Shown one piece after another: positions 46,586 to 56,572 of a stretch of 64,000 nucleotides of DNA (position 1 is the stretch's first letter; each line of letters opens with the position of its first letter). The stretch spans positions 62,001 to 126,000 of the forward strand of contig MU385711.1 of the NCBI GenBank assembly GCA_022497155.1, given 5' to 3'. The position numbers and the translations under genes were made by a program. The notes under the pieces were generated by a model. The model had not been told where the DNA came from and searched no databases. It saw only the letters and a list, made by a program, of their open reading frames with translations. Source of the stretch: Whalleya microplaca. Its lineage: Eukaryota > Ascomycota > Sordariomycetes > Xylariales > Xylariaceae.

Positions 46586-47001
46586 CTATAAAAACAATCT
46601 CCAGATTCCGAGCCAGGCGAGACCCATCGACGTTGCCGCGATGCCAAATCTACGACTGCGCATCCCAAACATCGACTTGCTGGCCAGGATCTGCGCGCGC
46701 TGCTTTTCGAGTTGCGACTGGCCGGAGAAGTAGCTGTAGGCTGCGAGGCCGAGGAACGCGCCGCCGCCTAAACATGAACAATGCTGTCAGCTATCATCGT
46801 AACAGGATCCTATCTCCAGTTACCGCCAGAATTTGAGCCCGGGGTAGAGGGAGATAGAGAAGTTAAGCCGGGAGCTGCGCAAAACTAACCTACGACTCGG
46901 CAGGGCAAGCAGTCCTCGCCTCGATCCTGCTTCAGGAGCTCCTTGAGGTCCTCCGGTTTGTCGAGAGTGCCGGCCGACGGCACCTTATCTTTGCCGAACA
47001 T
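46586..47001 (-). CDS. DMAC1/DUF4536-like small membrane protein
   Basis: Two exons on the minus strand (47001-46890 and 46767-46586) joined over a 122-nt intron (GTTAGT to GTTTAG) give 97 residues. The first half is hydrophilic (EDLKELLKQDRGEDCLPCRVV). The splice creates DCLPCRVVGGGAFLGLAAYSY, with a CxxC followed by a Gly-rich hydrophobic helix; a second hydrophobic segment (FGIAATSMGLAWLGIWRLFL) closes the protein. This two-helix layout with CxxC before the first helix is that of DUF4536 proteins, to which the human complex I assembly factor DMAC1 (TMEM261) belongs. Inner mitochondrial membrane is the expected place by family. Too short to appear convincing without the splice; the join in phase and the family pattern support it. 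Confidence 0.78.
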
Positions 47002-49595
47002 GGTAGAAAGGATGAGTCGTGGCACCGACTAATATCAAGGTGGGTGAGAACAGCTGCATCTTTTTTTTTCTTTCGATGCCGAGGCATAGCTTTGATAGAG
47101 TGGTCCGTGCGCTGAATCGCAGTTCCAGGTACATATTCCGTACCTGGGCTCCGGCTAGTCTGCCGGGCTGCCGGACTGCTGGGACAGGTGCCTGTCGAAT
47201 ACAATTCATGTTAATAACATATGAAACAACCTAGGAGTCGAAACCCAACGTAAGGTAAGCTGGAAATATGTTGCGCTACCCATCCGTAATTCCCAAATCA
47301 CATGGCATTATCACATGGCATCAACGACAACATACCAGTAGGTCAAATGTGAAACCAACGCTAACTCACTGATCAAGTCATTCAATCATCATACAAATGT
47401 AGAGCTGCACTAGGCTTCAGCGCCGCTATAAACCTTCGTTGATTTGAAGACTTAACTTATTCAACAATGCGCTCACTCTTGCACAGAAGACTAGGTGGTC
47501 AACGTTATGTAGTCTCTCATTGATATCCGCATCTTACGTCGTCGACCTTAGGTAACAACTCCCAGGTCCCGAGCCGTCGGTCACGGTGCCGTAAAACAGT
47601 GGAGAACAGTCGGCTAGGTGCCGAGTGTTATTGAACGGGAGGCTGTATTCATAACCTATATTATTTGGGGACTGAGCTGTTGATCATTGTTTGTATGCCT
47701 ACAATCTCTATGTATGGTATATATGTATACATACACGATAGCATATAGACAATTATACACACTTGAAGTCCATAATTATACTTTGCTAACCTGTAAAATA
47801 CTTACACTTGTACTGCCTTACGAACTAGAAAAGCACCATAAGTCACTTATTTGATGTGGACCATGCTCTTACTTATATATTACCTGCAAGTATAATGTCT
47901 TCATCAGTCTGACCACTAGATCTAAGAAGTTACCTGTCACTGATGCTCCAATTCCAGTCCTCGCCATCAAGCCTACCGACCAGGTTCTTGAATAATATAG
48001 ACTGCTCGCTTTCATACGTATTAGAAGGATAGCACAAGAGGTCTTAGTTATAGAAGTTTCTCTGTCTACCAATTTTACTGAAGCTGACTAATCCTATATT
48101 GAGAAGTAGTCGACATATAGTAGTCTTATCTCTTAGGACTTCACTTGTGTGAATGGATTCGTCTATCGTCGACTATAAACCCAGACCTCCTAATTACATG
48201 TACGAACTCATATATAGCACAAAAGCTCAAAGTTACAAGTAGGAGGTAAATACAGGAACATGTAGCACTGCTCTAGGCGTAAATATGACTCCCGAACTTT
48301 CATCGTAGGTGGTATAACTTGAACTGCTGTATGTGCAATGGCTATTCATTACTTGACAGGAAGAGAGTTACTGTCATGACATGCCCGACCCCTATCCTGC
48401 TCACAATATCGAAGCCGACTTGAACTTTACGGTCACTATGTGTTGACAATGTGTAAAGAATCCGACACTGCCATACCTAAGGATTTATTTATTTAGTGTT
48501 CTACGCTTTCTGGCAACTCATGTTTAACTTACTGGTAGACTATCTAGCAAAGCCTAGAAAGGTATATATACTCTTTCAAGTTGTCTTCGAAAAATTATCC
48601 ATTTGAGGCCAAGCCAGTGAAGTAGGAAGTTTTATCTACTACGGAATAGTTGGATACGCCGACATATATGAAACTGCATTCCAAAGCCGATGGAAACTGT
48701 ATGAGGTGATATTGCCTTTTCTCTGATTTCCTAATTGAAGACTTTAGTGAGATGGCATTGTATAGATAGATCTATTCACAATTCCCGGCCTATAAGTTGA
48801 GGCTTGGGGTGCTTCTGACCACAAATGCCTTTCAAAGATAGTGATCATGATGAGATACAGTTTTCTAATTGGTATATGGTCACAATTATCATTTGAATCA
48901 CCTCGGAACGAGGCATAATGCTCGTCGTCTTCAGAAGCTTAACCTAGAACCGCTCAACCCCCCCGGTCAAGTTCAGCTTATATCTAAACTTAAACGAAGT
49001 GCCACTTTGACAGTGTAAGATTATTTCGAAGTTATGCTTACTATACTTACCCAGTCTCGATGGCACCAGAAGCTTGATACCTAATACCTTGTCAACTCAG
49101 TAAATGTCAACCTCACAGGTTAATACATCCTCCCTAAACTATCGTAACATCCTTATTCAACACCTTTGGTGATCTTTCCAGGTCCTTTCCTCTTACATAA
49201 GTACTCAGTCTAGATGCTGCATTTCCTAGATAACAACTTCAACTGACCCTGAAATATGGGCAAGGAGAATCGCCACGAGGAAGTCTTTTTGATAACCCCT
49301 ATGATCTACGACTCGGGACGTAGATGAGTTGCAAGACATAAGATTTTTCCCCCTGAGCCTTGAGGGTCTATACACATTCAGATAAGACCAATTGGAATCG
49401 GACTAAAACACATCCACAACCCAAAGAAGAAAAGCGTGGCCAATGAAACAGATGCATATATGTCAGATGAATTTTATAGAGCCTCAATATATTGCTCCTA
49501 AACCCAGCCGCCACTCCTGGACAACCGTGACTAACCTCAAACCAACACATTCGCGTGCCCGGTACATCCATCCTACCATCAACTTTTCCGCTACC
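47002..49595. other. AT-rich spacer between DMAC1-like and MPP10, includes a decayed retroelement
   Basis: About 2.6 kb. The first 250 bases are the promoter side of the DMAC1-like gene (poly-T TTTTTTTTTCTTTC near 47061-47074). From about 47.25 kb on, GC content falls, stops fill all frames and only short open pieces remain, though one plus-strand frame near 47.89-48.05 kb is almost open. Gypsy reverse transcriptase traces are recognisable from 48.54 kb (separate entry). The last 200 bases before 49596 would be the MPP10 3' untranslated region. Confidence 0.5.
48540..49200 (+). mobile_element. relic of a Ty3/Gypsy retrotransposon (reverse transcriptase part)
   Basis: Several weak motifs occur in the right order on the plus strand, and four of them share one frame despite stop codons. 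At 48562-48603 is VYILFQVVFEKLSI, like the palm segment before the AFN.IRI motif. At 48673-48705 is TAFQSRWKLYE, like TAFRTRYGLYE, followed by codons resembling the VMPFGL motif. LYLNLN (48978-48995) and, one base shifted, KCHFDSVR (48997-49020) match the thumb segment. FGDLSRSFPLT (49165-49197) follows about 56 codons later, close to the normal spacing. Stops and frameshifts show it is dead. No LTR ends, protease or integrase could be located, so the true limits are unknown; decay by RIP is likely but not measured. Confidence 0.6.
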
Positions 49596-51845
49596 TCAAA
49601 GCTTGAACCCACTACCCGCCACCCCCCGCGCAGCCCTCGCCTTCTTCCCCGCCATATCAACAATCTCGCCCTTCTTATTGATGACCTTAACCCCGCCCAG
49701 CTTAAGCTCACCCAGCGTCTCCTTCTGCTCCCGCGCCCTCGCGCTCTGCGGCTTCCCCCCGACACCACCACCGGCCTTGCGTAAGCGCTCCTTCTCCCGG
49801 CGGCGCCGACGCGCCTTGTCCTCGCGGCTCATCTCCTCTTTCGCCACGGGGAGCCCGCTCTTGGCGACGAGCTCGCCCTTCTCGGCGGTGTCGCGCCCGC
49901 CCTGGTAGATCTCCTGCGGCGCGAGGGCGTGGTCGCCGGCGCCGGCGACGCCCTGGGCGGTGGTGGGCTGCGCGTCCTCCATGGCGATGGTGGCGACATC
50001 GGAGACGACGGTCAGCGAGGGCGCGACGGGCTTGGGCTTGTAGTGCCAGCTGGTGAGGGCGTCGAGGCTGGCGCAGACGTCGCGCCACAGGTTCTCGACC
50101 TCGCGCTCCTCCTTGCGCAGCTTCTCGTCCGCCTTGCTGACGTAGGTGTCCGGGTTGGACGTCTTGACGTGCTCCTCCTCGTAGATCTCCGCGAGGGACT
50201 GCTTGGCCTTGCTGTCGTCGAGGTCGACGAGGCCGCGGCGCGCGGTATCGGAGAAGTCGGCGGCGTCGGGGCGGCGGCGGATCACCTCGTCGAATTCTTG
50301 CGCTAGGATGCGCCGCTTGATCATGTCCTCGATGCTTTCGCTGACTTCGGCCGTGATCACGGGGACGGGCTTGCCCACGTGCTCGAAGTCGAGGTCTTCC
50401 TCGAGAAGCGAGTTCATGGGCCGGTCGCTGGCTTTCGCTTCGCCGGCCATTGCCCACTCCCTCTTGGCCACATTGGCGGATTCGAGCTTCCTGATCTCCT
50501 CTGCTAGTTTGGCTTGCCGCCTCTCGTGGGCAGATCTCCTTGCTTTCGGGTCGCCTGCGGATACATCCGAAAGTGCATCTTCGGAGTCTTCTGCTTCTGA
50601 TTCATCCTCGAACAAGTCACGACGAACATCAGCCATGGCTCGATTAACGTCGTTATCATCCGGTTGTGCTGCCTGAGGCTTCCTGGGTTTTGACTGTTTG
50701 TGATTTCTTGCCCCCTTCCGCTGTGGTGGCGCGAAAAATTCCTTGTAGTAGATCTCGTTGGCGTTGAAATCGCCACCGAAGTCCATGTCCTCCTCTTCCG
50801 CTTCGCCCTCGCTATCGCCCTCTGGTGCATCTAAATCCATATCGCCAAACGTGGGTCCTCCATCTGCGTCATCACTGTCCTCTACATCAGAAGGCAGGTC
50901 GTCTTCCACGTTTTTCGCGTCTTTCCTAGACTTTTTCGTCCCCTTGCCGTTCGTAGACGGTTTCGCCGTTAACGGGTCGGCGTGCCAATCTAATTCATCG
51001 TCTTCACTCTCGTGATCCACATCCGGATCTGCTCGGGCATCGGCATCTTCAAACATCTGGGTTTGCTTGTTGAATGCATCGATGGAGAAAAAGCCGTCAT
51101 TGAGACCGTTTGGATCTTCGATCAAAGCTTCAGGCTCCTCATCCGATTGGTCCTCGTCGTCAACCTCGTCTTCCCATGCATCGTCGTGTTCGAGGTCTTC
51201 CTCCAGAGCATCCTCCGACAGTTCAGCACCATCCTCGAACTCATCCAAGTCCTCGACGGCCCCTTCTAGGTCTTCATCCGAATCCTCCAACTCCGAGCCC
51301 TCAACATCGTCCTCTTCAGCCGAATCAATCTCCGAGACATCCTCTTCAGGGGCAAGTGCCTCTTCATGAATACCGTTCGTTTGGACCCCGTTTTGATCTT
51401 CTAGATCTTGAAGCAGGTCCTTCGAGTCCTGTAATGTACTCGTGATAATCCTTTTCGCCTGCTGCCAGACCTGACCGCTCTCCAATCCATCCACATGCAG
51501 CTTCCGGATCTTGAGAACTTCGCTTTTGCTCGGGCGCTTCTCAGCCCGTTTCCGCTTCTTGTTCGCCTCTCTCTGGCGCTGCTGCTGCTCGTCGCAGACC
51601 TGTCCCGCATATGCGTCCAAAGTCGATTTGGCCAGCTGCAGCGAGGCGTTGGGGATGGAAGAGGCCGGTTGTAAGAAACCGTGCCGGTTGCCCGACTTGA
51701 TGGCCTCGAAGAGCGCGAGCATCTCGGCGGCACCGGATGGTCTGGAGGAGTCGACGAAAGAGGACAGAAAGCCCATGGACGGGGCGTGTGTGAGGGTATG
51801 CGAAGTGGAGGTGAGAGAGGACGTGATACTAGCAGGCCCTGCCAT
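49596..51845 (-). CDS. MPP10: U3 snoRNP protein MPP10
   Basis: Component of the small-subunit processome in the nucleolus, needed with Imp3 and Imp4 for 18S rRNA processing. A single exon from the ATG at 51845 encodes 749 residues (yeast Mpp10 has 593). A conserved N-terminal domain (about 25-140) is followed by long acidic stretches (about 155-370, many Asp and Glu) interrupted by DPNGLNDGFFSIDAFNKQT, and by FGGDFNANEIYYKEFFAPP. The C-terminal conserved block has EDMIKRRILAQEFDEV, KAKQSLAEIYEEE, VENLWRDVCASLDALTSWHYKPKP, ALAPQEIYQ and EMSREDKARRRRREKE, all MPP10 hallmarks. It ends in a basic region with AARGVAGSGFKL. It is divergent from the AP-3 mu gene, 378 bases away, with a 12-base A run (51947-51958) in between. 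Confidence 0.93.
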   Translation of the reverse strand: MAGPASITSSLTSTSHTLTHAPSMGFLSSFVDSSRPSGAAEMLALFEAIKSGNRHGFLQPASSIPNASLQLAKSTLDAYAGQVCDEQQQRQREANKKRKRAEKRPSKSEVLKIRKLHVDGLESGQVWQQAKRIITSTLQDSKDLLQDLEDQNGVQTNGIHEEALAPEEDVSEIDSAEEDDVEGSELEDSDEDLEGAVEDLDEFEDGAELSEDALEEDLEHDDAWEDEVDDEDQSDEEPEALIEDPNGLNDGFFSIDAFNKQTQMFEDADARADPDVDHESEDDELDWHADPLTAKPSTNGKGTKKSRKDAKNVEDDLPSDVEDSDDADGGPTFGDMDLDAPEGDSEGEAEEEDMDFGGDFNANEIYYKEFFAPPQRKGARNHKQSKPRKPQAAQPDDNDVNRAMADVRRDLFEDESEAEDSEDALSDVSAGDPKARRSAHERRQAKLAEEIRKLESANVAKREWAMAGEAKASDRPMNSLLEEDLDFEHVGKPVPVITAEVSESIEDMIKRRILAQEFDEVIRRRPDAADFSDTARRGLVDLDDSKAKQSLAEIYEEEHVKTSNPDTYVSKADEKLRKEEREVENLWRDVCASLDALTSWHYKPKPVAPSLTVVSDVATIAMEDAQPTTAQGVAGAGDHALAPQEIYQGGRDTAEKGELVAKSGLPVAKEEMSREDKARRRRREKERLRKAGGGVGGKPQSARAREQKETLGELKLGGVKVINKKGEIVDMAGKKARAARGVAGSGFKL

Positions 51846-52223
51846 TGCTTGTAGGTCTGGGAAAGGAAGCGAGAAAAAAGCTGACAGGCAGACAGGCAGA
51901 AAGGCGCTGTTTCGTGATCGACCGTCCTGCCGCCTGGTGCTAAGAGAAAAAAAAAAAAGGCGACTCCAAGAGAAAAATTTCCAGGTTCAAGGTTGGCAGG
52001 GGACCCCGCCTAGTCCCGCTGTAAAGTCAGTAACCAATAGCGGCTAATAGCGGCTTTAGGAGGCTTAACAAGCTGCCCCACCAGCGTATCACAGCCCTAG
52101 CTACAGTACATAGTACATACATTAGCCCTCTATAACTTATCGTAAGTACGGATCAAGTGCTGTAACCTCCAGCTTCAATCGAGCGACCTGCATGCACATG
52201 ATGCTTGTCGCCGCCCGACCACG
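51846..52223. promoter_or_regulatory. divergent promoter region, MPP10 / AP-3 mu
   Basis: 378 bases between two divergent start codons. It contains CAGGCAGACAGGCAGAAAGG repeats near the MPP10 side, an A12 run at 51947-51958 (poly-T on the MPP10 sense strand), two TAATAGCGGCT words (52033-52054), and TACATAGTACATACAT on the AP-3 side. A shared promoter is inferred from position. Confidence 0.5.
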
Positions 52224-53905
52224 ATGGACAGCGTAATAGAGGCGCTGCACATCTACGATGAGCACAAGTCAGTAAAACTAATAGCATTGTCCTTAGACCC
52301 ATTCATAATTATATATACTAACGTCAAAGCTGCAGCCGCGCGATCCTCTCTCACACCTACGCCTCCCGCCCTCTCTCCGCCGCCCATCTTCTGCCTCTCT
52401 ATCTCGAGCATCCGGCGCCACGTCCGAACCTGATATACCTGCCCAACACCAACCCGCCGACCCTCGTCTTCAGCCTCGTGCACGCCAACCTGCTGTACCT
52501 GGCCACCACCTCGTCCGAGATAGAGCCGCTCCTCGTCCTCGAGTTCCTCCACCGCATCATCGACATCCTCGAGGAGTTCCTCGGTGCGCCCGTGCTCGCG
52601 CACAAGATCGAAGCCAATTACGATGTCGTCGCCCAGCTGCTCACCGAGATGTGCGATGCCGGCACCATCAACACCACCGAGCCGAACGCCCTGAGGGACA
52701 TGGTCGAGGTCGAGGGACTGTTGGGCAAGTTACTGGGAAGCATCAACTTACCTGGCAAGCCCTCGAGCAATTCCTCCAGCACACCGTCCCTCCTCGCCCA
52801 GAATGCGCCCGCGCTGCCCTGGAGACGGGCCAATGTGCGACACACCTCGAACGAGCTCTACGCCGACGTAGTAGAGACCCTGACGGTCACGCTGGCGCCG
52901 TCGGGTAGGCCGATTGCTGCCTTTGCGAACGGTACTATTGCGTTCACGGCGAAGGTTTCCGGGCTTCCAGATATTGTCTTGAATCTTACAGGGCCTTCGG
53001 GCAAGCACAACTTGAGAAGCATCATGGAGTTGCCGGTATTTCACCCGTGCGTGCGTTTGAGCCGGTGGGGGGAGAACCCGGGGGAGCTCAGCTTCATACC
53101 ACCCGATGGCCGGTTCATTCTTGCAGGCTACGAAGTGGATTTACTCCCTTTTACCAATGGGAAGAGCGGGAATTTGAGCTCGAATAGTCTGAGGCTACCC
53201 GTTAACATCGAAGTGAAGACAGGGCTTGGCCTAGCAGGATCTGAATTTGAGGTCCGACTCAATATCAACAAAATCTTTGGGACGCCGGGCTCTTCCGTCT
53301 CCGGCCCCCCCGGTAGGGGAGGAGGCACCGGGGGAAGAGGCTTCGGCGGCGCCCATCTGGGCACGGCCGCGGCTCCGCTGCTGCAGGACCTCGCTGTCTC
53401 CGTGCCGTTACCCTCAGATGTTAGAAACCTCTTAGATCTTCGGCCGAGCAAAGGAGATGCTAGTTACAACCCGGGAGACAAGGTTCTAGAGTGGCATATA
53501 CCCGCCAAGGAGCTCTCAGCCGGGACGTCGTATTTTGGGCTTCGATGCACAGTTCAAGGCCCACTGGCAGAAGATCCAGACGAGGCAGATCCTAACGGCT
53601 TTGGCTTTGGCAGGGATTACACCTACGAGGAACCGTACCAGAGCCGTGCAGACGAGAAGACTAAGAGCGCGGAGAAGATCACGGAAGATGAGCGGGATGC
53701 TAAGAAGATCGCCCAGAACAAGATCCTCATGCCTAGCTCTGCATCGGTCAGCTTCTCAGTCAAGGGTTGGCTGGCCAGCGGGATCAGGGTGGAGAGCATC
53801 GTCATCGACCCGAGGAAAAGTCGGGGACTGGGCGAGGGGGTGAAGCCGTATAAAGGGGTCAAATACCTGACTATCAGCAAAGGAGGCGTGGAAATTAGAT
53901 GTTAG
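52224..53905 (+). CDS. APM3: AP-3 complex subunit mu
   Basis: Medium chain of the AP-3 adaptor, which sorts cargo from Golgi/endosomes to the vacuole. Exon 1 (52224-52267) encodes MDSVIEALHIYDEH; a 68-nt intron with a perfect TACTAAC and CTGCAG acceptor follows; exon 2 (52336-53905) continues in phase. Total 537 residues (yeast Apm3 has 483). The N-terminal longin-like domain spans about 1-140 (FSLVHANLLYLATTSSEIEPLLVLEFLHRIIDILEEFLG). The mu-homology domain starts near 176 (WRRANVRHTSNELYADVVETL), with SGLPDIVLNLTGPSG and FHPCVRLSRW. A Gly-rich insert (about 362-378, GPPGRGGGTGGRG) and an acidic/basic linker near 470-500 are additions. The C-terminus has SFSVKGWLASGIRVESI and YKGVKYLT, typical of mu subunits. 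It lies upstream of two more plus-strand genes. Confidence 0.92.
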
Positions 53906-54062
53906 ACCTTATTGCCATACTTTTAAGTCATAAGTTTACTTAAGGGACAGGTTACATTTGGAGTCGGAGCGCGTACGGATTATGCATTGCATGATTGGCG
54001 TTTCCCGTGCTTTTGGTGAGGAGAGGAGCTGCAGATCTCACAGATCTCACGTGGTATAACTA

Positions 54063-54094
54063 GATGAGCAGATGAGCAGATGAGCAGATGAGCA
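54063..54094. repeat. (GATGAGCA)4 repeat
   Basis: Four perfect 8-base units, then a diverged fifth (GTTGAGCA). Lies about 160 bases after the AP-3 mu stop, so probably in its 3' untranslated region. Confidence 0.9.
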
Positions 54095-54196
54095 GTTGAG
54101 CAATGAAACTGTCTTAAAAAGAAACAACTCTTCAACATTTTACCTTCATACACACACCTGACCCCTGAGAAGACTTCAACACATGTATATTGATAT

Positions 54197-54228
54197 GTAC
54201 CGTGTCTCGATAATTAGATACACGGTAC
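54197..54228. repeat. inverted repeat (hairpin), 9-bp arms
   Basis: GTACCGTGT at 54197-54205 and its reverse complement ACACGGTAC at 54220-54228, separated by 14 AT-rich bases. Noncoding, in the spacer between AP-3 mu and MCT1. Could form a stem in RNA or DNA; function unknown. Confidence 0.85.
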
Positions 54229-54609
54229 CAGTACTTACATACATATGCTTAGCGGTACACGTGAAAGATCGAGTGGATGAATCCGGGGAAACACCGTGGG
54301 GAAGTGCTTTCTTGGCTCCTTGGCGCTCCAAGGAGTCATGGAAGCTCTGACGTTACCCGTCCGCTTACCGAGGCGTAATGGCGTTTCTGGTACTGTCCTT
54401 GCATACACACACAGTATCCCGCCAATATCTAAGGTTAACCTAACTTAGAGGGTTACGCACTGCACACTGCACACTGCACATTGGACAAATTAACCTGACC
54501 TAACCTAGGCATACCTATACTTCTTGACTGATATATATCATCACTTCAGACTAGGTCCACGTCAATGACAGCAGGAATCAACCGCCGCTGACCCAGCTGG
54601 CCTGCGGCG

Positions 54610-56020
54610 ATGAGTGTGCTTGCTTCTCCGTTGCGCCGGCCCATCCGCAACCTTGGGATCGAGTGCCAATTCCTCTGCTCTTCTCACTCTTCCCACTCTA
54701 CTTCCCACTCTTCCACCGCGTATTTCCGTTCCATCACCCAACAAAGGCATAGTAGGAGACGGTATGCCTCCACGAAGGGCTCGAGGCCCCGGACGGCCAT
54801 CTTCTTCCCAGGTTAGTTAGCAGACCTGCCACCCACCCGGACATATATATATATCTTGGAATTTGAGCTGACGCAGTGCATCACCAACAGGCCAAGGCGT
54901 CCAAAAAGTCGGCATGCTGACCCCCTGGCTCGAAGCCTTCCCGCGCACGGCCGCCCCCCTCCTCGACGAGATCGACAACCACATGGGCTACGCCCTGTCC
55001 GCCATAATCCAGGACGGGCCCAGCCGCATGCTGACCGCGACCCCCAACGCGCAGCCCGCCATCATGGCGACCTCGATCCTGATCCTGCGCATCCTGGAAT
55101 CCGAGTTCGGGTTCGCGCCCGCCGCGCGCGCCGACGTGACCCTCGGCCACTCGCTCGGCGAGTTCGCGGCGCTCGTGGCCGCGGGGGTCTTGCCGTTCGC
55201 CGACGCGCTGCGCATGGTGCGCCGCCGCGCCGAGGCCATGGCGGCCGCGACCCGCGCCGCGCAGGCCGCCTACGGCGGCGAGTACGGCATGGTCGCCGTG
55301 GTGACGGAGCCGGACCACCTGCCGCGGCTCGTGGCCGCCATCGACGAGTTCGTCGGGTACGGCGGCGCGGGCGCGCGCGGCGACGAGAGCGCCGAGTCCC
55401 GCAAGCCCATCGACCAGGTGCTGATCGCGAACGTCAACTCCAAGAACCAGATCGTGCTGAGCGGCAGCATGCACCGCATCAAGGAGCTCGTGGCGCACGT
55501 GCGCCAGTTCCTGGGCCACGACCCGCGCGCGGTGAGGCTGAATAGCGATTCCCCGTTTCACAGCCCCATCATGCGGCCCGCTGTCGACGTCATGCGCGAG
55601 CTGCTGGCGCAGAAGAGCCGGGTGCCCGGGCGCGAGGCCGAGGATGTGGTGAGCTTCCCGGGGGTCCTGCAGTGCGTCAGCAACGTCAGCGCGCGCCCGT
55701 TCGGGAGCGCGGCCGAGGTCAAGGATCTGCTCGCCCGCCAGTGCCTCGAGACCGTGCGCTGGTGGGACAGTATTAAGTACCTGGACCAGGAGCAGAAGGT
55801 GCGCCGGTGGATCGGCATCGGGCCCGGCAAGGTCGGGCGGAATCTCGTGGGCAAGGAGGTCGGCATGCGCGGGATGGACTCTGTCAAGGGAGGCGGCGTG
55901 TGGGCTATTACGGACCCGAGGGAGGTTGAGGAGGTGCTTAGGGGCCTCGAGGAGACGGAGGCGTTGGGGGATGAGCAGGAGGAGGAGGAGGAGCCGGAGC
56001 CGGAGCAGGAGGCGCGATAA
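54610..56020 (+). CDS. MCT1: mitochondrial malonyl-CoA:ACP transacylase
   Basis: Transfers malonyl groups from CoA to acyl carrier protein in mitochondrial type II fatty acid synthesis, the route to lipoic acid. Exons 54610-54811 and 54891-56020 give 443 residues. The N-terminal 60 residues are rich in Ser, Arg and His with few acids, as in a mitochondrial presequence. The 79-nt intron (GTTAGT to CCAACAG) splits the conserved start of the enzyme domain, and the splice yields FFPGQGVQKVGML, exactly the family pattern, which fixes the model. The nucleophile is S155 in GHSLGEFAALVAAG; a conserved Arg follows in MVRRRAEAM. IANVNSKNQIVLSG and the catalytic His in NSDSPFHSPIM come later. An acidic tail of about 40 residues (Glu/Pro-rich) is an extension. 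Exon 2 is very GC-rich. Confidence 0.93.
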
Positions 56021-56572
56021 TAGTATTGTATTGGTGTGGTGTTATGTTGGACTATGTTGGACTACGTTGGACGACATATCCCTGTAGAAAACGGGGATCG
56101 AGGTTATGTACGCGTTTTGGTATCGGTGTTGTACATCCGCGTATTAAGTCACCATCATGAAGCATGACGGCTTCTGCCTCTGGGCGGTTTACATACTAGG
56201 TATAGATAGGTAGGCCGCATTTGGGGGAGACTAAAAATATCATGGCATTAAGTGTTTTAAGATCGAATTCTTATATATAATCTACTAGTATATTATATGA
56301 ATGAATTGAGTTTCTAGATTATATTCCTGTTTCACTGAGGTTAACGGAGTCTTAATGTATACTTGCTGACTTGGACCCTGAATTATGTTGTACTTACACC
56401 CCTATGCTTGTATGTATGTATACCGGTGCTATATATAGCAGAAGGTCTGACAGTGGGGCAACTTTAATTCGGAGCTTTGAATCGTCGGCCCTCAACTTCA
56501 AACATCCAAGCTCCATCCTCTCTCTACCCGCACCAGCTCAACCACCACACGCGCAGACGCTGGCACGTAGCA
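56021..56572. other. intergenic, MCT1 3' side and TRAPPC2L promoter
   Basis: About 550 bases. A low-GC part with TATATAATC words (56268-56325) follows the MCT1 gene. The last 100 bases are C-rich (CCACCACACGCGCAGACGC) and lead to the TRAPPC2L start. Nothing else is seen. Confidence 0.45.

Larger units (their letters stand above)
53906..54609. other. intergenic with short repeats and a hairpin
   Basis: About 700 bases between AP-3 mu and MCT1. It holds four GATGAGCA units (54063-54094) plus a variant, a perfect 9-bp inverted repeat with a 14-base loop (54197-54228), CACACTGCACACTGCACACTG words near 54462-54480, and TAACCTAAC/TAACCTGACCTAACCTAGG words near 54433-54508. No gene is supported. 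Confidence 0.5.
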
